From Albugo candida (lineage: Eukaryota > Oomycota > Peronosporomycetes > Albuginales > Albuginaceae), in the NCBI GenBank assembly GCA_905220665.1, contig CAJNAR010000025.1:167412-231411 (forward strand): a stretch of 64,000 nucleotides of DNA, given 5' to 3'. The notes below the pieces were generated by a model. It was not told the DNA's origin and made no database searches. It saw only the letters and a list, made by a program, of their open reading frames with translations. Position numbers and translations under genes: made by a program. Positions 41,725 through 52,701 of the stretch are shown here, one piece after another (within the stretch, counting starts at the first letter, position 1; every line of letters begins with the position of its first letter).

Positions 41725-43992
41725 GTTCTTCTCCAGGTTTGGATATCAGCTTGATCCTGAAATCTGTGGCGTGTCTAAAGATTGTGTTCGAATACCAGCT
41801 GGTATCTTTCTTCGATCACAACGTCACTCGGCGATCACCTTGTTGTACAAATAAGAATCATGAGGTGATCCTGGCAACTACCGACCGATCGCACTGCTTT
41901 TCGTCGATGTAAAGTACTTTCAAAAGTGTTGGCGTGTCGATTGAAGCGGTGTTTTGCCAATATGGATACATTTAGATTAGAAAGTGTGAGCGAGGAAGGT
42001 CGATGCATCACCATATTCGACACCTCACATACATCTAAGACTCGGTCACTCATCGTTGAGAAGAAGCGAATGCGACTTTTCTCGACTTTGAGAAAGCTTA
42101 TGATCGAGTCAATTGAACGTACATTTTGACCGTTTGGAAAAAATAGGCGTTGCAAAAAGTTTCATCGACTGGGTTTGTCCTTTGTACACAAACACAAATG
42201 CGCAGCTGATGATCAATGGAAATATTATACCATCCATAACACCACAACGTGGAGTGGAAAAAGGTGATCCTCTCTCAGCATTACTGTTTCTGATGACGAT
42301 CGAACCTTTGAAAAATGTACTTAGTCAACATGAAGAACACGGCATTTGGATCAATGGCATGACTGTCGCAACAGGATTATTTTTGCGGACGATTTGGCAT
42401 TGCTTCATAGACACCAGATGTATTTTGACGCAACTCGAACTCGTTCAAGTCTATTGCGATTGATCTGGTGCGAAACTCAACTTGGGCTAATCATCCTTGC
42501 TTTCGTTGAATCGGACCATGCTGTGTCCACGTATTCCCAATTTGACCATAATGGGTCCGAACGATTCGGTCAAGTATTTCAATATTTCGTTCGGACAGAC
42601 ACCGAATCATTTGATGGTTATCTCAACTCTCGACAAGCGGTTTTGTGATGGGCTCGGTGTATGGTTACGCCGTGCAAGAACTGCACGTGGTCGAATACTG
42701 GTTGCGCAGACGATGATTTTATCACGTCCATGGTGTTACATGATGCACATGGACCTACCAGCAGAGACTATTCGACAGTGGCAGTCAATTTCAAATCGAT
42801 TTGTGCTTGGTCGGAAACACAAAAAAAGATTCAAAACATGTTCACCTACTCAGCAAAAAAAATTATCTTCGCCGACAAGATGGTGGACCACAAGTTCCTT
42901 TTTTGGTGGGACGACTGAAGCTACAACGTATTCAATTCCTCCAGCAGTTCGCATCCAATGCGTGGACAGTTATTTCTGCAAATTGGACAACTGCTTCGAC
43001 GAAATTATTACAGCTTATTATATATTCTCCTTCACATTACGCGGACACGGGAAAATGCTTCGATGAGAGAGAACATCTTTTTTGTGGAAATACGCGTTTA
43101 AAATTTGGCATGAGATGGATTGGAGCATTACAATTACAGATTTGGATGCTCTACAATGCCGTCAGTACTACATGGAACAACGGATGTGGTTTCACTGCAA
43201 CCAGAAATTACATTACGAAGCTGCTACTAGTAATCCGTGTACGCAAACGTTTGGTACAATATTGTCATGGCGGACGAACCACGACGTCGTTTCGCAAAAA
43301 AAAATCGTTTGTTACAGCTTTCGAAGTCCGGCGTCATCAAGACGTTTTTCGGGAGAGCGACTCATGGCCAAGGAAGGAAGATTTAGACCCATCTATTGCA
43401 ACGACGAAGAGCTGAACGCATCGGATATGGCTGAAGCAGAATTATGGAGTCGACCTTACAATTAAGTCATTCAGATACTATAGCGTATTCACACGACAAT
43501 TGATCTCATCACTTGGACGTCCAACCAAACGCAAGTGGCAGATCGTTTTTATGTGGAAGGACAAAGCAAGGAGACGAAGCATTATTTCCCATAATTCCAC
43601 GCCGTCAGATTCACGAATCGTCTGAAAACCTCCCGAAACCAACCAAGATTGATCTGATGTTGACATATTGGTCATCACGGAAAATTGGACGCACTGGATT
43701 CAGAACGAGTTGGAACATCTATGGCTACATCATGACATCTTCGGAAACGTGTCTTACCGATTTTTAAAGATCTGAACTTTCAAAGTCACCGCTTGCAAAG
43801 CAAGCCATATTTTTTTTAAGTTTCTGGTAACCATTCCGTGCCGCCCGTAGTGTTGGCACAATTGCACATGCGTCCAATGTGGTCGAGAGGTGTAAAACTG
43901 AGCACATAGCCTTCGTGTGGGAAGTTGAATTCGATCAACATCTCTTTCTACAGTGCGATCACACAGCACAACTATGGAGGGAGCTTCTCTCT
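41725..43992 (+). pseudogene. LINE ORF2 remnant (reverse transcriptase to zf-RVT)
   Basis: The longest intact piece is 42,113-42,463. It carries the RT palm entry region (LMINGNIIPSITPQRGVEKG). The catalytic FADD sits in a different frame at ~42,370-42,400, so the polymerase is split by at least one frameshift. No functional protein can be made. Confidence 0.75.
43785..43892. repeat. left arm of ~108-bp inverted repeat
   Basis: Imperfect reverse complement of 44,009-44,116 (for example GTCACCGCTTGCAAAGCAAG here against CTTGCTTTGCAAGCGGTGAC there). About 116 bp separate the arms. It lies within the LINE remnant, flanking the zf-RVT coding piece. Confidence 0.85.
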
Positions 43993-44008
43993 ACTTGAGA
44001 TCAATTTC

Positions 44009-44116
44009 CACCTCCCGACCACGTTAGTCGCATGTGCAATTGTGCCAGCACCACGGGCGGCACGGAATGGTTATCAGCAACTTAATAGATCTATGGCTTG
44101 CTTTGCAAGCGGTGAC
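44009..44116. repeat. right arm of ~108-bp inverted repeat
   Basis: Partner of 43,785-43,892. This arm continues the LINE reading direction after zf-RVT; the left arm is the inverted copy. Confidence 0.85.
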
Positions 44117-44659
44117 GCTGCACCTCGTCTGGACAGATAGGAATCATCATTTTCTGTTCAGCGGTAAGCAACTGCGCCAAATTCAGCGCTTTCTATGATC
44201 TACACCACGTAGAGTGCGCACGTTCGGTTCTTTCGAAGACAGTATTGCGATGAAGACGCACACATTCGGCTTGCAAAAATGCTGGATCAACTCGCAACGC
44301 AAGGATCATTCTGTGGATTTTGGAAGTCAATGATCATTGCTGCGGGTACGACACAGGCAAGTAGAAATGCAAGTGCAACTCGGATCCTAGTCCTATTTGG
44401 ATGGCTACATACAGCGTGGTGTAGCGCGCATTAATTTGCAACCGCAGTGCTTTTGGACAGTTTTACACATTTCTATCGTTTACACCTTGAATACAGGCTA
44501 GTATTGTGGTAGTTGAGGCTACTTTAATACAGGAATATCAACAAGAAGGCATGATATCATTTCGCACAGTTATTTTCACGAAACGCTTTTTATATGTTTA
44601 AATGTTATTCAAGTAGCCAAAAGCCAGTTAGTCTGGTTCTAGTATACAGACTCCTTAAA

Positions 44660-45123
44660 CTAATCTGGGGCTACATTCTGAGTTTGAAGGGCCGACTGCT
44701 TTGTCATTCGGCCGCTCGGCGGAGTAGTTTGACCAGCAATGACTTGATCAGGAATAATGCCGCTAAGTATATTTTCTGGAAGTCCTCCTAGCTCCATCTT
44801 TGTAGTGAATGAATTTGTGCCGGTGGTAGACGTAGCCAAGTCCAACACTTTACTTAGGACATTCCACGCTAAGGCGGCCTCACCATCTCACCACCATCAC
44901 CACCAAAATAGGTCAATTATGAAAGCGCTTCTTCTTTGCTTGCGGATGACTTTCCTTTTGACCGTTGTTTGGGTTGAGATCATTGCAGGATTGTTTTGAT
45001 GCTCTTTATGTCCCAAGAAAACGTTTACCTGATATGAAGAAACAGCAGTGTAGGTTGCCGTAGTATATTCGTTCAAGGCGAAACTTGTGCATGCGATCTG
45101 ACCAATTTTCTTGAACCTGTCAT
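44660..45123 (-). pseudogene. shared-leader secreted gene C, frameshifted
   Basis: Homologous to gene B along its length but broken. The leader is split: MTGSRKL in one frame, then IACTSFALNEYTTATYTAVSS in another. The FRQL region is lost by a stop. The tail survives in a third frame (TTKMELGGLPENILSGIIPD), matching LGGFPKSILGSIIPD of B, and ends at 44,660. At least two frameshifts are needed, so no full product is expected. Confidence 0.75.
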
Positions 45124-45645
45124 TGCCAAATGTATAGATGAGTGAGGTGAAATGAATTGTGAGGATTTATATGGCGGGCAATCTTTGTGGGTGATAATCA
45201 TGCTGTACCGCACAAGAGAAAAGGATTCCGTCTGTGACGTCGTAACAAAAATGAGCATATTGAGTGAATGTCTTGCTATTAAAAGTGAACACCAAAAAAA
45301 GATGACCTTCTGTACTTTCTCATAATCGTATATAAACGTCAGCAGCCTTTCATGAATCAAGGCTTCTTTTTTGACTCGTCAAACTTGATACGTCTGGAAC
45401 TGCGAGCAATAGTCAATTGCACTCGTACTATACCGTAAAGCGCAGACTGCTGTTTGCCGATATTCGTGAATGATGTACAAAGATATAAATATCACGCTAC
45501 TTTGGATACATAACTATAATTATATAGCCTCTGCCACGTAGATAACGAATATTAATTTGAGAACCTGCAAGTACCGGTATTAGCGACGGAGTCGGTACAA
45601 ATTGTTTGGTCATTGTGCTTCCATTAAAAACACTCAGAAAGAAGA
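45124..45645. promoter_or_regulatory. divergent control region, pseudogene C / RPL10
   Basis: About 520 bp between a minus-strand secreted-gene leader and RPL10. It contains TATAAATATCACGCT at 45,484-45,498, about 150 bp before the RPL10 ATG. This is exactly conserved in units A and B. A variant of the cluster element (TGCGGTACAG, minus, near 45,205) lies on the secreted-gene side. Confidence 0.5.
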
Positions 45646-46272
45646 ATGGGTCGTCGTCCAGCAAAGTGCTACCGTTTTCAAAACAAGAAACCATTCATCA
45701 AATGTCGATATTGCCGCGGTGTTCCAGACGCGAAGATCCGTATTTTCGATGTGGGAAATAAAAAAGCATCGGTCGATCTCTTTCCGTTCGTTGCCCACTT
45801 GGTTTCGGACGAAAAGGAACAATTATCCGCAGAAGCACTAGAGGCTGCTCGCATTGCAGCGAACAGATATTTGGTGAAGCATTGTGGTAAAGATAACTTT
45901 CATATGCGTATCCGGTGTCACCCATTCCAAGTACTTCGAATCAACAAAATGCTTTCATGTGCTGGGGCAGATCGACTGCAAACAGGGATGCGACACGCTT
46001 ATGGAAAACCAGCGGGTGTTGCTGCTCGAGTTGCAATTGGTCAACCGATCATTTCAGTCCGTACAAAAGACAATTTTGGACCAGCTTGTGTGGAAGCGCT
46101 GCGCCGTGCCAAGTTCAAATTCCCCGGTCGTCAAAAAGTGTTGGGATCAAAGAAGTGGGGATTCACAAAGTATGAACGCGAAGTGTACGCCAAATTGCGT
46201 GCAGATGGAACACTTGCCGTCGATGGAAATCATGAAAAGTACATGCCGCTTCATGGACCCTTAAAGCTTTAG
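45646..46272 (+). CDS. RPL10: 60S ribosomal protein L10 (uL16)
   Basis: Large-subunit ribosomal protein near the peptidyl-transferase centre, needed for late 60S maturation. The 208-residue frame has no intron and starts [11 protein letters not shown]. Conserved blocks: [37 protein letters not shown] (the flexible P-site loop region), [20 protein letters not shown]. Family length is about 214, so it is complete. It is the parent of the two fragments in units A and B. Confidence 0.97.
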   Translation: MGRRPAKCYRFQNKKPFIKCRYCRGVPDAKIRIFDVGNKKASVDLFPFVAHLVSDEKEQLSAEALEAARIAANRYLVKHCGKDNFHMRIRCHPFQVLRINKMLSCAGADRLQTGMRHAYGKPAGVAARVAIGQPIISVRTKDNFGPACVEALRRAKFKFPGRQKVLGSKKWGFTKYEREVYAKLRADGTLAVDGNHEKYMPLHGPLKL

Positions 46273-47069
46273 TAAGCGTGCTGATACTAGTCTTTGCTGG
46301 CAAACTTTCTGATGATTGCGACAATTTTCTCACACTCTCTACAAGTTAAGATTGGAAGTACAGAGAAATACGATATTCCTTAGTCTTATTCTTTTCCTTA
46401 CGCTCTATATAGCTCCAATAGCGTGTACACATTGAATCACTTTTGTGATAACGTATGCCTTTCTGAGTCGGTTTAAAGTAGCTTTCAAAGCTGACTTTAT
46501 GCTGAGACCATAACGGCTCAACTATCATTGTGATCCTGTTATATGCTAAGTCGTAAGACGAATTTGTCCGGTTCGCACACGCGCGATTCAGGCGGTCAGG
46601 TCGTAGTGATCATTGGTTTAAAAAGGAGTCGCATTTCTACTCACTGCGGCGTCGATCGTATGGATTTTCGAACAAGCAATACCCAGACAATCCAGTGTCG
46701 TCTTCGCTCGAGATGGCAGTTATTCCAAGTTCCAAACTAAAATTTGTGTTCCTTTGATGCAGGAAGCTAGAGTACGGCCTGCAAATTTCAGATTAAAAGT
46801 TTATTGAAGAAGCTATTATCAGCTGTTCCAGTTCACGTGGTCTGATTCCATAGCAATCACTCAGGTGTAATAGTAGAATGAACTGCTTTCGAACATTCGT
46901 ATGCTTCTGCACTCTTTTAGAGACTTCAGATTTTGCACTTTCAGAATACCCTAGTATCAAATTAGGGTTCTGATGCGGGCACGAAGCCAAAATAAAGCGG
47001 AATGGATCGCTTTGATACGACTCGGTATGTTTTACTCGGGAAGCCCGTTCCAGATCCAAAGGCCGTAAA
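46273..47069. other. intergenic, no recognised feature
   Basis: About 800 bp between RPL10 and the start of the unit-D homology. Only short frames without family resemblance. Confidence 0.45.
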
Positions 47070-48735
47070 GGGATTGCACATCCATTTCTCAGCAGATTTG
47101 ACGCTTTGAGGCTAGGCAAAATGGAGTGATATATTTCAGATTAGTCAACGTTACACGAGCAGCCAGATTCATAATGTCTTGTGCAAGATGTCTTGAATCA
47201 GGCGCCTTTTATCTTCGTTTTTGATCGCCGGACAAGCAGATCAAATTCGATTCGCTGTGCATGTGAAGAAGCTAGTGTAAAGCTATCAGAAAACACTTGT
47301 TGCGATAGTATCCGTTTTGCGGTATAGTGCATGTGCACTGACCATCTCCTATAGCTTCCCATCTATTTTTAATTTGGCTTCTATAGACGGAATGCCATGC
47401 TCGAGTCGGTGCATTCTCTGCCGAGCGGTAATCCAGAAATATCTCCCACAAAGTCTGGCCTTGCACAATTCTTCACCTGCTCACATATCTAAAGTATACT
47501 TACACCAAGACGTGAACACACGGTGCTATTCGAATGTATAACTGCAAAAAACTCACGCTTATTGCATGCGCATGTGTCGCAATCACGGAATATGCAATGG
47601 CAGGATCAGATGAGCTTTTGTCAGACCAGAAAACCATAAATGAGAATTTTGAGCAAGTTCCTACTAAAACTGGTGAAGTACAAAAAGGCGATAATTGGGA
47701 CTTATCGCAAGGGGATCCCAAGCCTGATTATCCTGAAGACCCTACGACAACTCAAGATGCATGTGGTTGCATTCCAGTAAGCGTGGTAGGGGACGCGACA
47801 TATTGTGTTACTGGTCCAATATGCGCTGGATCTGGTCCTACTCCCGTAGGAATCTCATGTCCAAAGCATCAAGAGTATGCGATCGAGGGTTGTAAGGAAA
47901 ATCTCCCTAGCAGTCGCAATGGGAGCTGTCAAGCCCCATATGATGCAACATGTCGGCGGATGAACGGAACATGGATGTGTGTATATTCGGATACTAAGCC
48001 ACAAGTTGTTGAAGATGCTCCTACTCAAGCTCAGCCAGTTGTCCAATCTCCGACTTCGGAAAATCAACCAACCGAAAAAGTGCCAGAAGACTTTTTCACA
48101 AAGGATGATCATACGGTTGATCAACCAAAAAAAGAACTTGGTAAGGATGCCTCATTTTCCAATGACTTGTAGCTCAAGTACGCCAAAACGTGTCCGCTGC
48201 AGCTTTGGAAGCACTAAACAGCTCCCATCAAAAGCCTTATAGTCAGTTGCCACTAGCAAAGTGATAACAGTTCGCAATATGGGTGGTTCAAGCAGCTACT
48301 CATTCAAGTCCACGTTACCCGTCTTTCTGTTGTGTTCAATACATATTTCGTTTTTTCATCGTCCAATGACGTTGATCCTTCATTAAATTATCTGATGTGA
48401 TGAAGCTTGTTTACTCCAAACCACACGTGGATAAGATTCGCTCATCATTTTGCGGTCGAACCACTATCGCGATGTGCAGACGAGACAATTAACAAGGCAG
48501 CAAGATAAGTTTATGATCCTATCCGTCAGAGATGGGAACAAAGTTACCCCTTAAATTCTCGCATTCCCGCTGTTGCTATAGTAACGTGCTACCTTCACTT
48601 TAATAAACATCCATCGCGATGGTCTACCTCCAAATAGCCGTGCTACAGTAACCATAAAGTCAAACATTGCGGATTGGAACGACTGAGCGAAAACTTCAAC
48701 CCATCTACTCAATAAAATCCAAGCGGATACTGACG
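47070..48735. repeat. diverged single copy of the array-type unit, carrying gene D
   Basis: The 5' flank (47,070-47,533) and 3' flank (~48,270-48,735) align with the flanks of the 1.47-kb array unit. Examples: GCGGTATAGTGCAT; ACGGAATG[CA]CATG[CT]TCGAGTCGGTGC; [GT]GGT[GA]GTTCAAGCAGCTAC; CTTGTTTACTCCAAACC. The coding middle aligns only over the leader. This is the probable sister of the ancestral array unit. Confidence 0.75.
47534..48172 (+). CDS. shared-leader secreted protein D, cysteine-rich
   Basis: A 212-residue protein. The leader MYNCKKLTLIACACVAITEY matches the cluster pattern. The mature part has an acidic/proline spacer, then a module with nine cysteines (~76-150) including DATYCVTGPICAGSG, ISCPKH and GTWMCVY. 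I associate this layout (DATYC..GPIC.GSG....CP) with a cysteine-rich module repeated in other oomycete secreted proteins; that is from memory and unverified. A Pro/Glu/Gln-rich tail follows. No FRQL motif. The start is the only Met that gives the leader. Confidence 0.7.
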   Translation: MYNCKKLTLIACACVAITEYAMAGSDELLSDQKTINENFEQVPTKTGEVQKGDNWDLSQGDPKPDYPEDPTTTQDACGCIPVSVVGDATYCVTGPICAGSGPTPVGISCPKHQEYAIEGCKENLPSSRNGSCQAPYDATCRRMNGTWMCVYSDTKPQVVEDAPTQAQPVVQSPTSENQPTEKVPEDFFTKDDHTVDQPKKELGKDASFSNDL

Positions 48736-49230
48736 ACAATTCGATCTCGACTGAAATCGTGTATTAAATCTGGAAGAAGCAAGCCAGAATGGATCAGACG
48801 GCTGCATGATGGAGCCAGCACTGTAACAAAAGCTGACACAAGAGCCGCGGACAAAAAGCATGCATGGTATTGGAGGAGGACAAGGGTTCGTACTACCTAC
48901 AATTACGACTTGGAGTAGGCTCTTGAAGCTGCTATTGCGTTTGCTCTTCATCTTCAAATGATCTACTTTCTTTGCGACTGTTCTGCTATTACACAAAAGC
49001 AACTGTTCAGAGATCCGAATGCGTTTGACTTCTCTAATGAATGGCACACGAAGCCTGCTTTAAAAAAATTAGATTGTACCAAATTCAGCACAGAAAGAGC
49101 GAGGTATCGATTTCAATACTTTATTGTATGGACACACCAAGCATTAAGCCGATAACGAAGAAAATGAGGATGATACTGGTGCGCGTCGATATATCTACCC
49201 GTTTAGCGTGCATTAGACACGATATTCATG
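48736..49230. other. spacer between unit D and the tandem array
   Basis: About 500 bp not found in the array units. Overlapping short frames on both strands lack family features. The array homology begins at about 49,226 (TCATGTTGATAGAGG). Confidence 0.5.
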
Positions 49231-49557
49231 TTGATAGAGGATTGCACAACCACTTCTCAACACAAGACAGACATGCTCGAGGCTTGGTCAACCAGAGTGA
49301 CATATTTCTGATCAGTCTAATCAAATCTACACCCTCTAGTAAAAAGAAAATTCATATCAACAATGCGATGCGAAAGAATCCTTCAGCCTAGTCGCAGTTA
49401 GCTCAGTTCTAGATGGCCAGACAGCCAGGAGAATCATTATTTTCGGAGCATGTTAGAAAGCTAGGGTAGACGTATCATAGAACATCTATTGAGATAGAGA
49501 AACGTTAGCTCAATTCTTTTATGACCGATCAAGAATACATACGTTAACGATCAATCG

Positions 49558-49570
49558 TGCGGTATAGTGC
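49558..49570 (+). promoter_or_regulatory. shared upstream element TGCGGTATAG (array unit 1)
   Basis: It lies about 200 bp before the start codon and is present in all ten units at the same offset. It also occurs at 47,319-47,327 before gene D (GCGGTATAG), at 37,495 and 39,331 (minus strand) before genes A and B, and as TGCGGTACAG before C. Function is inferred from conservation among otherwise different genes. Confidence 0.4.
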
Positions 49571-49762
49571 ATATGCGTTGACTATCATGTATAGCTTCTT
49601 ATTTTCTTGAAAAGCTTCTCTACAGACGGAATGACATGTTCGAGTCGGTGCGATTCTCATCCCTGCTGTAGTGTAAAGTTATCTCCTATAAATTTGGGCT
49701 TCCACTAATTTCCAGCTTCTCAAATCTCAATTCGACTCACACAAAACACTTGAAACCCACAA

Positions 49763-50176
49763 ATGCTATACAAAATGGATACCTTTAAGAAAATTGCTCT
49801 TGTTGCATGTGCATGTGTTGCATTAAGCAAAGGAAACATCCAAAACGAATCTCCCACAAAGAGGCAGCTGGAACGATCTTCCACAACACCTCACATTCGG
49901 GAACCAGTTCCTAAAGATGCTCAGCCAGTCTTCCGACAATTGACCTATGGTATGGAGGCCGCAATGGTGAACAAGGCTGTAGAAACTGCTCTGCCCATAG
50001 CAGCCAGCGCAATCTCTACTCTAGCAAAGCCAGCAGTCGGGACCCTTTCTACTACCGATTCTAGCAAAAGTGACTTTCAAAAAGAGCCTTCTCCAAAGCA
50101 GCAGTCGCAGCAGCCTGCTCCCAAGTGTACCGACGATGACGACCAAATACAGCGACCCAGAAAACCTGGCTTTTAG
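49763..50176 (+). CDS. array secreted protein E, copy 1
   Basis: 137 aa from ATG 49763. The in-frame ATG at 49775 (133 aa, MDTFKKIALVACACVALSKG) aligns better with the leaders of A, B and D and is the likelier start. After the signal peptide comes a polar segment (SPTKRQLERSSTT), then PVFRQLTYGMEAA, in which FRQLT[YF] is shared with genes A and B. A long alanine-rich helix-prone stretch follows (AMVNKAVETALPIAASAIS, ~67-85). The C-terminus is Pro/Gln/Ser-rich with one cysteine and an acidic run (KCTDDDDQIQRPRK). No catalytic motif and no canonical RxLR-dEER. No intron needed. Probable secreted, possibly membrane-active or host-directed; function unknown. Confidence 0.8.
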   Translation: MLYKMDTFKKIALVACACVALSKGNIQNESPTKRQLERSSTTPHIREPVPKDAQPVFRQLTYGMEAAMVNKAVETALPIAASAISTLAKPAVGTLSTTDSSKSDFQKEPSPKQQSQQPAPKCTDDDDQIQRPRKPGF

Positions 50177-51232
50177 TGACCAATACACAAGTGATTAAAG
50201 TCCGTAGTGTAGGTAGTTCAAGCAGCTACGCATGCAAGTCAAACTTTACCGTCTTTCTGTTTTGTGTAATACATACTACGTTTTTCCTATCATCCAATTG
50301 ACGTCGTTCCTTCATCTACATGTCTGATGTGATGATGCTTGTTTACTCCAAACCGTCCAAACCACAGGGGGGCAAGTTGCTTCGTGATTTATTGTCAAAG
50401 CAATATCGCGATGTGCTCACTAGATAATCAACACCACAGGAAGCCAACTTCATAATCGAATCCGTATGAAGTGGGTACAAACTTACGCCTTACTTCTCTA
50501 AAGTCCGCTGTTGCCTTAGTAACGTGCTTTGTTTACTATCATAAGCATCCGTCGATTGTCTTGCTTTGAACATTCGTGCAACTGTAAATACAAATTCAGA
50601 TGTTTCGGATTGCGCCGACCAATCGAAAACTTGACACCGCTTCGTTAAAACAATCCAAAAGGACAACTGGGAAGCGTGCTTTTAGCATGCGATGCTCATG
50701 AAAATAGAGGATTGCACAACCACTTCTCAACACAAGACAGACATGCTCGAGGCTTGGTCAACCAGAGTGACATATTTCTGATCAGTCTAATCAAATCTAC
50801 ACCCTCTAGTAGAAAGAAAATTCATATCAACAATGCGATGCGAAAGAATCCTTCAGCCTAGTCGCAGTTAGCTCAGTTCTAGATGGCCAGACAGCCAGGA
50901 GAATCATTATTTTCGGAGCATGTTAGAAAGCTAGGGTAGACGTATCATAGAACATCTATTGAGATAGAGAAACGTTAGCTCAATTCTTTTATGACCGATC
51001 AAGAATACATACGTTAACGATCAATCGTGCGGTATAGTGCATATGCGTTGACTATCATGTATAGCTTCTTATTTTCTTGAAAAGCTTCTCTACAGACGGA
51101 ATGACATGTTCGAGTCGGTGCGATTCTCATCCCTGCTGTAGTGTAAAGTTATCTCCTATAAATTTGGGCTTCCACTAATTTCCAGCTTCTCAAATCTCAA
51201 TTCGACTCACACAAAACACTTGAAACCCACAA

Positions 51233-51646
51233 ATGCTATACAAAATGGATACCTTTAAGAAAATTGCTCTTGTTGCATGTGCATGTGTTGCATTAAGCAA
51301 AGGAAACATCCAAAACGAATCTCCCACAAAGAGGCAGCTGGAACGATCTTCCACAACACCTCACATTCGGGAACCAGTTCCTAAAGATGCTCAGCCAGTC
51401 TTCCGACAATTGACCTATGGTATGGAGGCCGCAATGGTGAACAAGGCTGTAGAAACTGCTCTGCACATAGCAGCCAGCGCAATCTCTACTCTAGCAAAGC
51501 CAGCAGTCGGGACCCTTTCTACTACCGATTCTAGCAAAAGTGACTTTCAAAAAGAGCCTTCTCCAAAGCAGCAGTCGCAGCAGCCTGCTCCCAAGTGTAC
51601 CGACGATGACGACCAAATACAGCGACCCAGAAAACCTGGCTTTTAG
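51233..51646 (+). CDS. array secreted protein E, copy 2 (P78H)
   Basis: Identical in protein to copy 1 except Pro78 to His within the alanine-rich stretch (CCC to CAC). The same change recurs only in copy 9. Confidence 0.8.
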   Translation: MLYKMDTFKKIALVACACVALSKGNIQNESPTKRQLERSSTTPHIREPVPKDAQPVFRQLTYGMEAAMVNKAVETALHIAASAISTLAKPAVGTLSTTDSSKSDFQKEPSPKQQSQQPAPKCTDDDDQIQRPRKPGF

Positions 51647-52701
51647 TGACCAATACACAAGTGATTAAAGTCCGTAGTGTAGGTAGTTCAAGCAGCTACG
51701 CATGCAAGTCAAACTTTACCGTCTTTCTGTTTTGTGTAATACATACTACGTTTTTCCTATCATCCAATTGACGTCGTTCCTTCATCTACATGTCTGATGT
51801 GATGATGCTTGTTTACTCCATACCGTCCAAACCACAGGGGGCAAGTTGCTTCGTGATTTATTGTTTAAGCAATATCGCGATGTGCTCACTAGATAATCAA
51901 CACCACAGGAAGCCAACTTCATAATCGAATCCGTATGAAGTGGGTACAACCTTACGCCTTACTTCTCTAAAGTCCGCTGTTGCCTTAGTAACGTGCTTTG
52001 TTTACTATCATAAGCATCCGTCGATTGTCTTGCTTTGAACATTCGTGCAACTGTAAATACAAATTCAGATGTTTCGGATTGCGCCGACCAATCGAAAACT
52101 TGACGCCGCTTCGTTAAAACAATCCAAAAGGACAACTGGGAAGCGTGCTTTTAGCATGCGATGCTCATGAAAATAGAGGATTGCACAACCACTTCTCAAC
52201 ACAAGACAGACATGCTCGAGGCTTGGTCAACCAGAGTGACATATTTCTGATCAGTCTAATCAAATCTACACCCTCTAGTAGAAAGAAAATTCATATCAAC
52301 AATGCGATGCGAAAGAATCCTTCAGCCTAGTCGCAGTTAGCTCAGTTCTAGATGGCCAGACAGCCAGGAGAATCATTATTTTCGGAGCATGTTAGAAAGC
52401 TAGGGTAGACGTATCATAGAACATCTATTGAGATAGAGAAACGTTAGCTCAATTCTTTTATGACCGATCAAGAATACATACGTTAACGATCAATCGTGCG
52501 GTATAGTGCATATGCGTTGACTATCATGTATAGCTTCTTATTTTCTTGAAAAGCTTCTCTACAGACGGAATGACATGTTCGAGTCGGTGCGATTCTCATC
52601 CCTGCTGTAGTGTAAAGTTATCTCCTATAAATTTGGGCTTCCACTAATTTCCAGCTTCTCAAATCTCAATTCGACTCACACAAAACACTTGAAACCCACA
52701 A

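Larger units (their letters stand above)
40090..44590 (+). mobile_element. decayed LINE (non-LTR retrotransposon)
   Basis: ORF1-like remains lie at ~40,370-41,200 (DPKRLPLADIIKSQ; RPHFGQGGTYCSDLGAG). Reverse-transcriptase remains run from ~41,725 to 42,480: SSPGLD, DPGNYRPIALL, ACRLKRCFA, the fragment KIGVAKSFIDW, GVEKGDPLSALLFL, and FADDLALLHR in another frame. Connection-domain remains (GRILVAQTMILSRPWCY) are near 42,690. A zf-RVT tail (FDQHLFLQCDHTAQLWREL) is at ~43,935-43,992. Frames are interrupted by many stops and frameshifts, so the element is dead. No endonuclease domain or clear poly-A end was recognised, and both ends are approximate. It lies inside duplication unit C. Confidence 0.8.

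Noticed and set aside
48667..49047. Overlapping short frames on both strands downstream of gene D
   Set aside because: No signal peptide, no homology, and absent from array units; probably non-coding.
49763..50176. RQLER in the mature E protein as an RxLR effector motif
   Set aside because: It is not R-x-L-R, and no dEER follows. Calling it RxLR would overstate the match.
50676..50861. A 61-codon open frame repeated in every array unit (also at 52145, 53614, 55083, 56552, 58018, 59487, 60955 and 62427)
   Set aside because: It recurs only because the units are near-identical. In the unit at 60,955 a 2-bp insertion shifts the frame, in another 3 bp are missing, and it has no signal peptide or homology. 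Treated as spacer.
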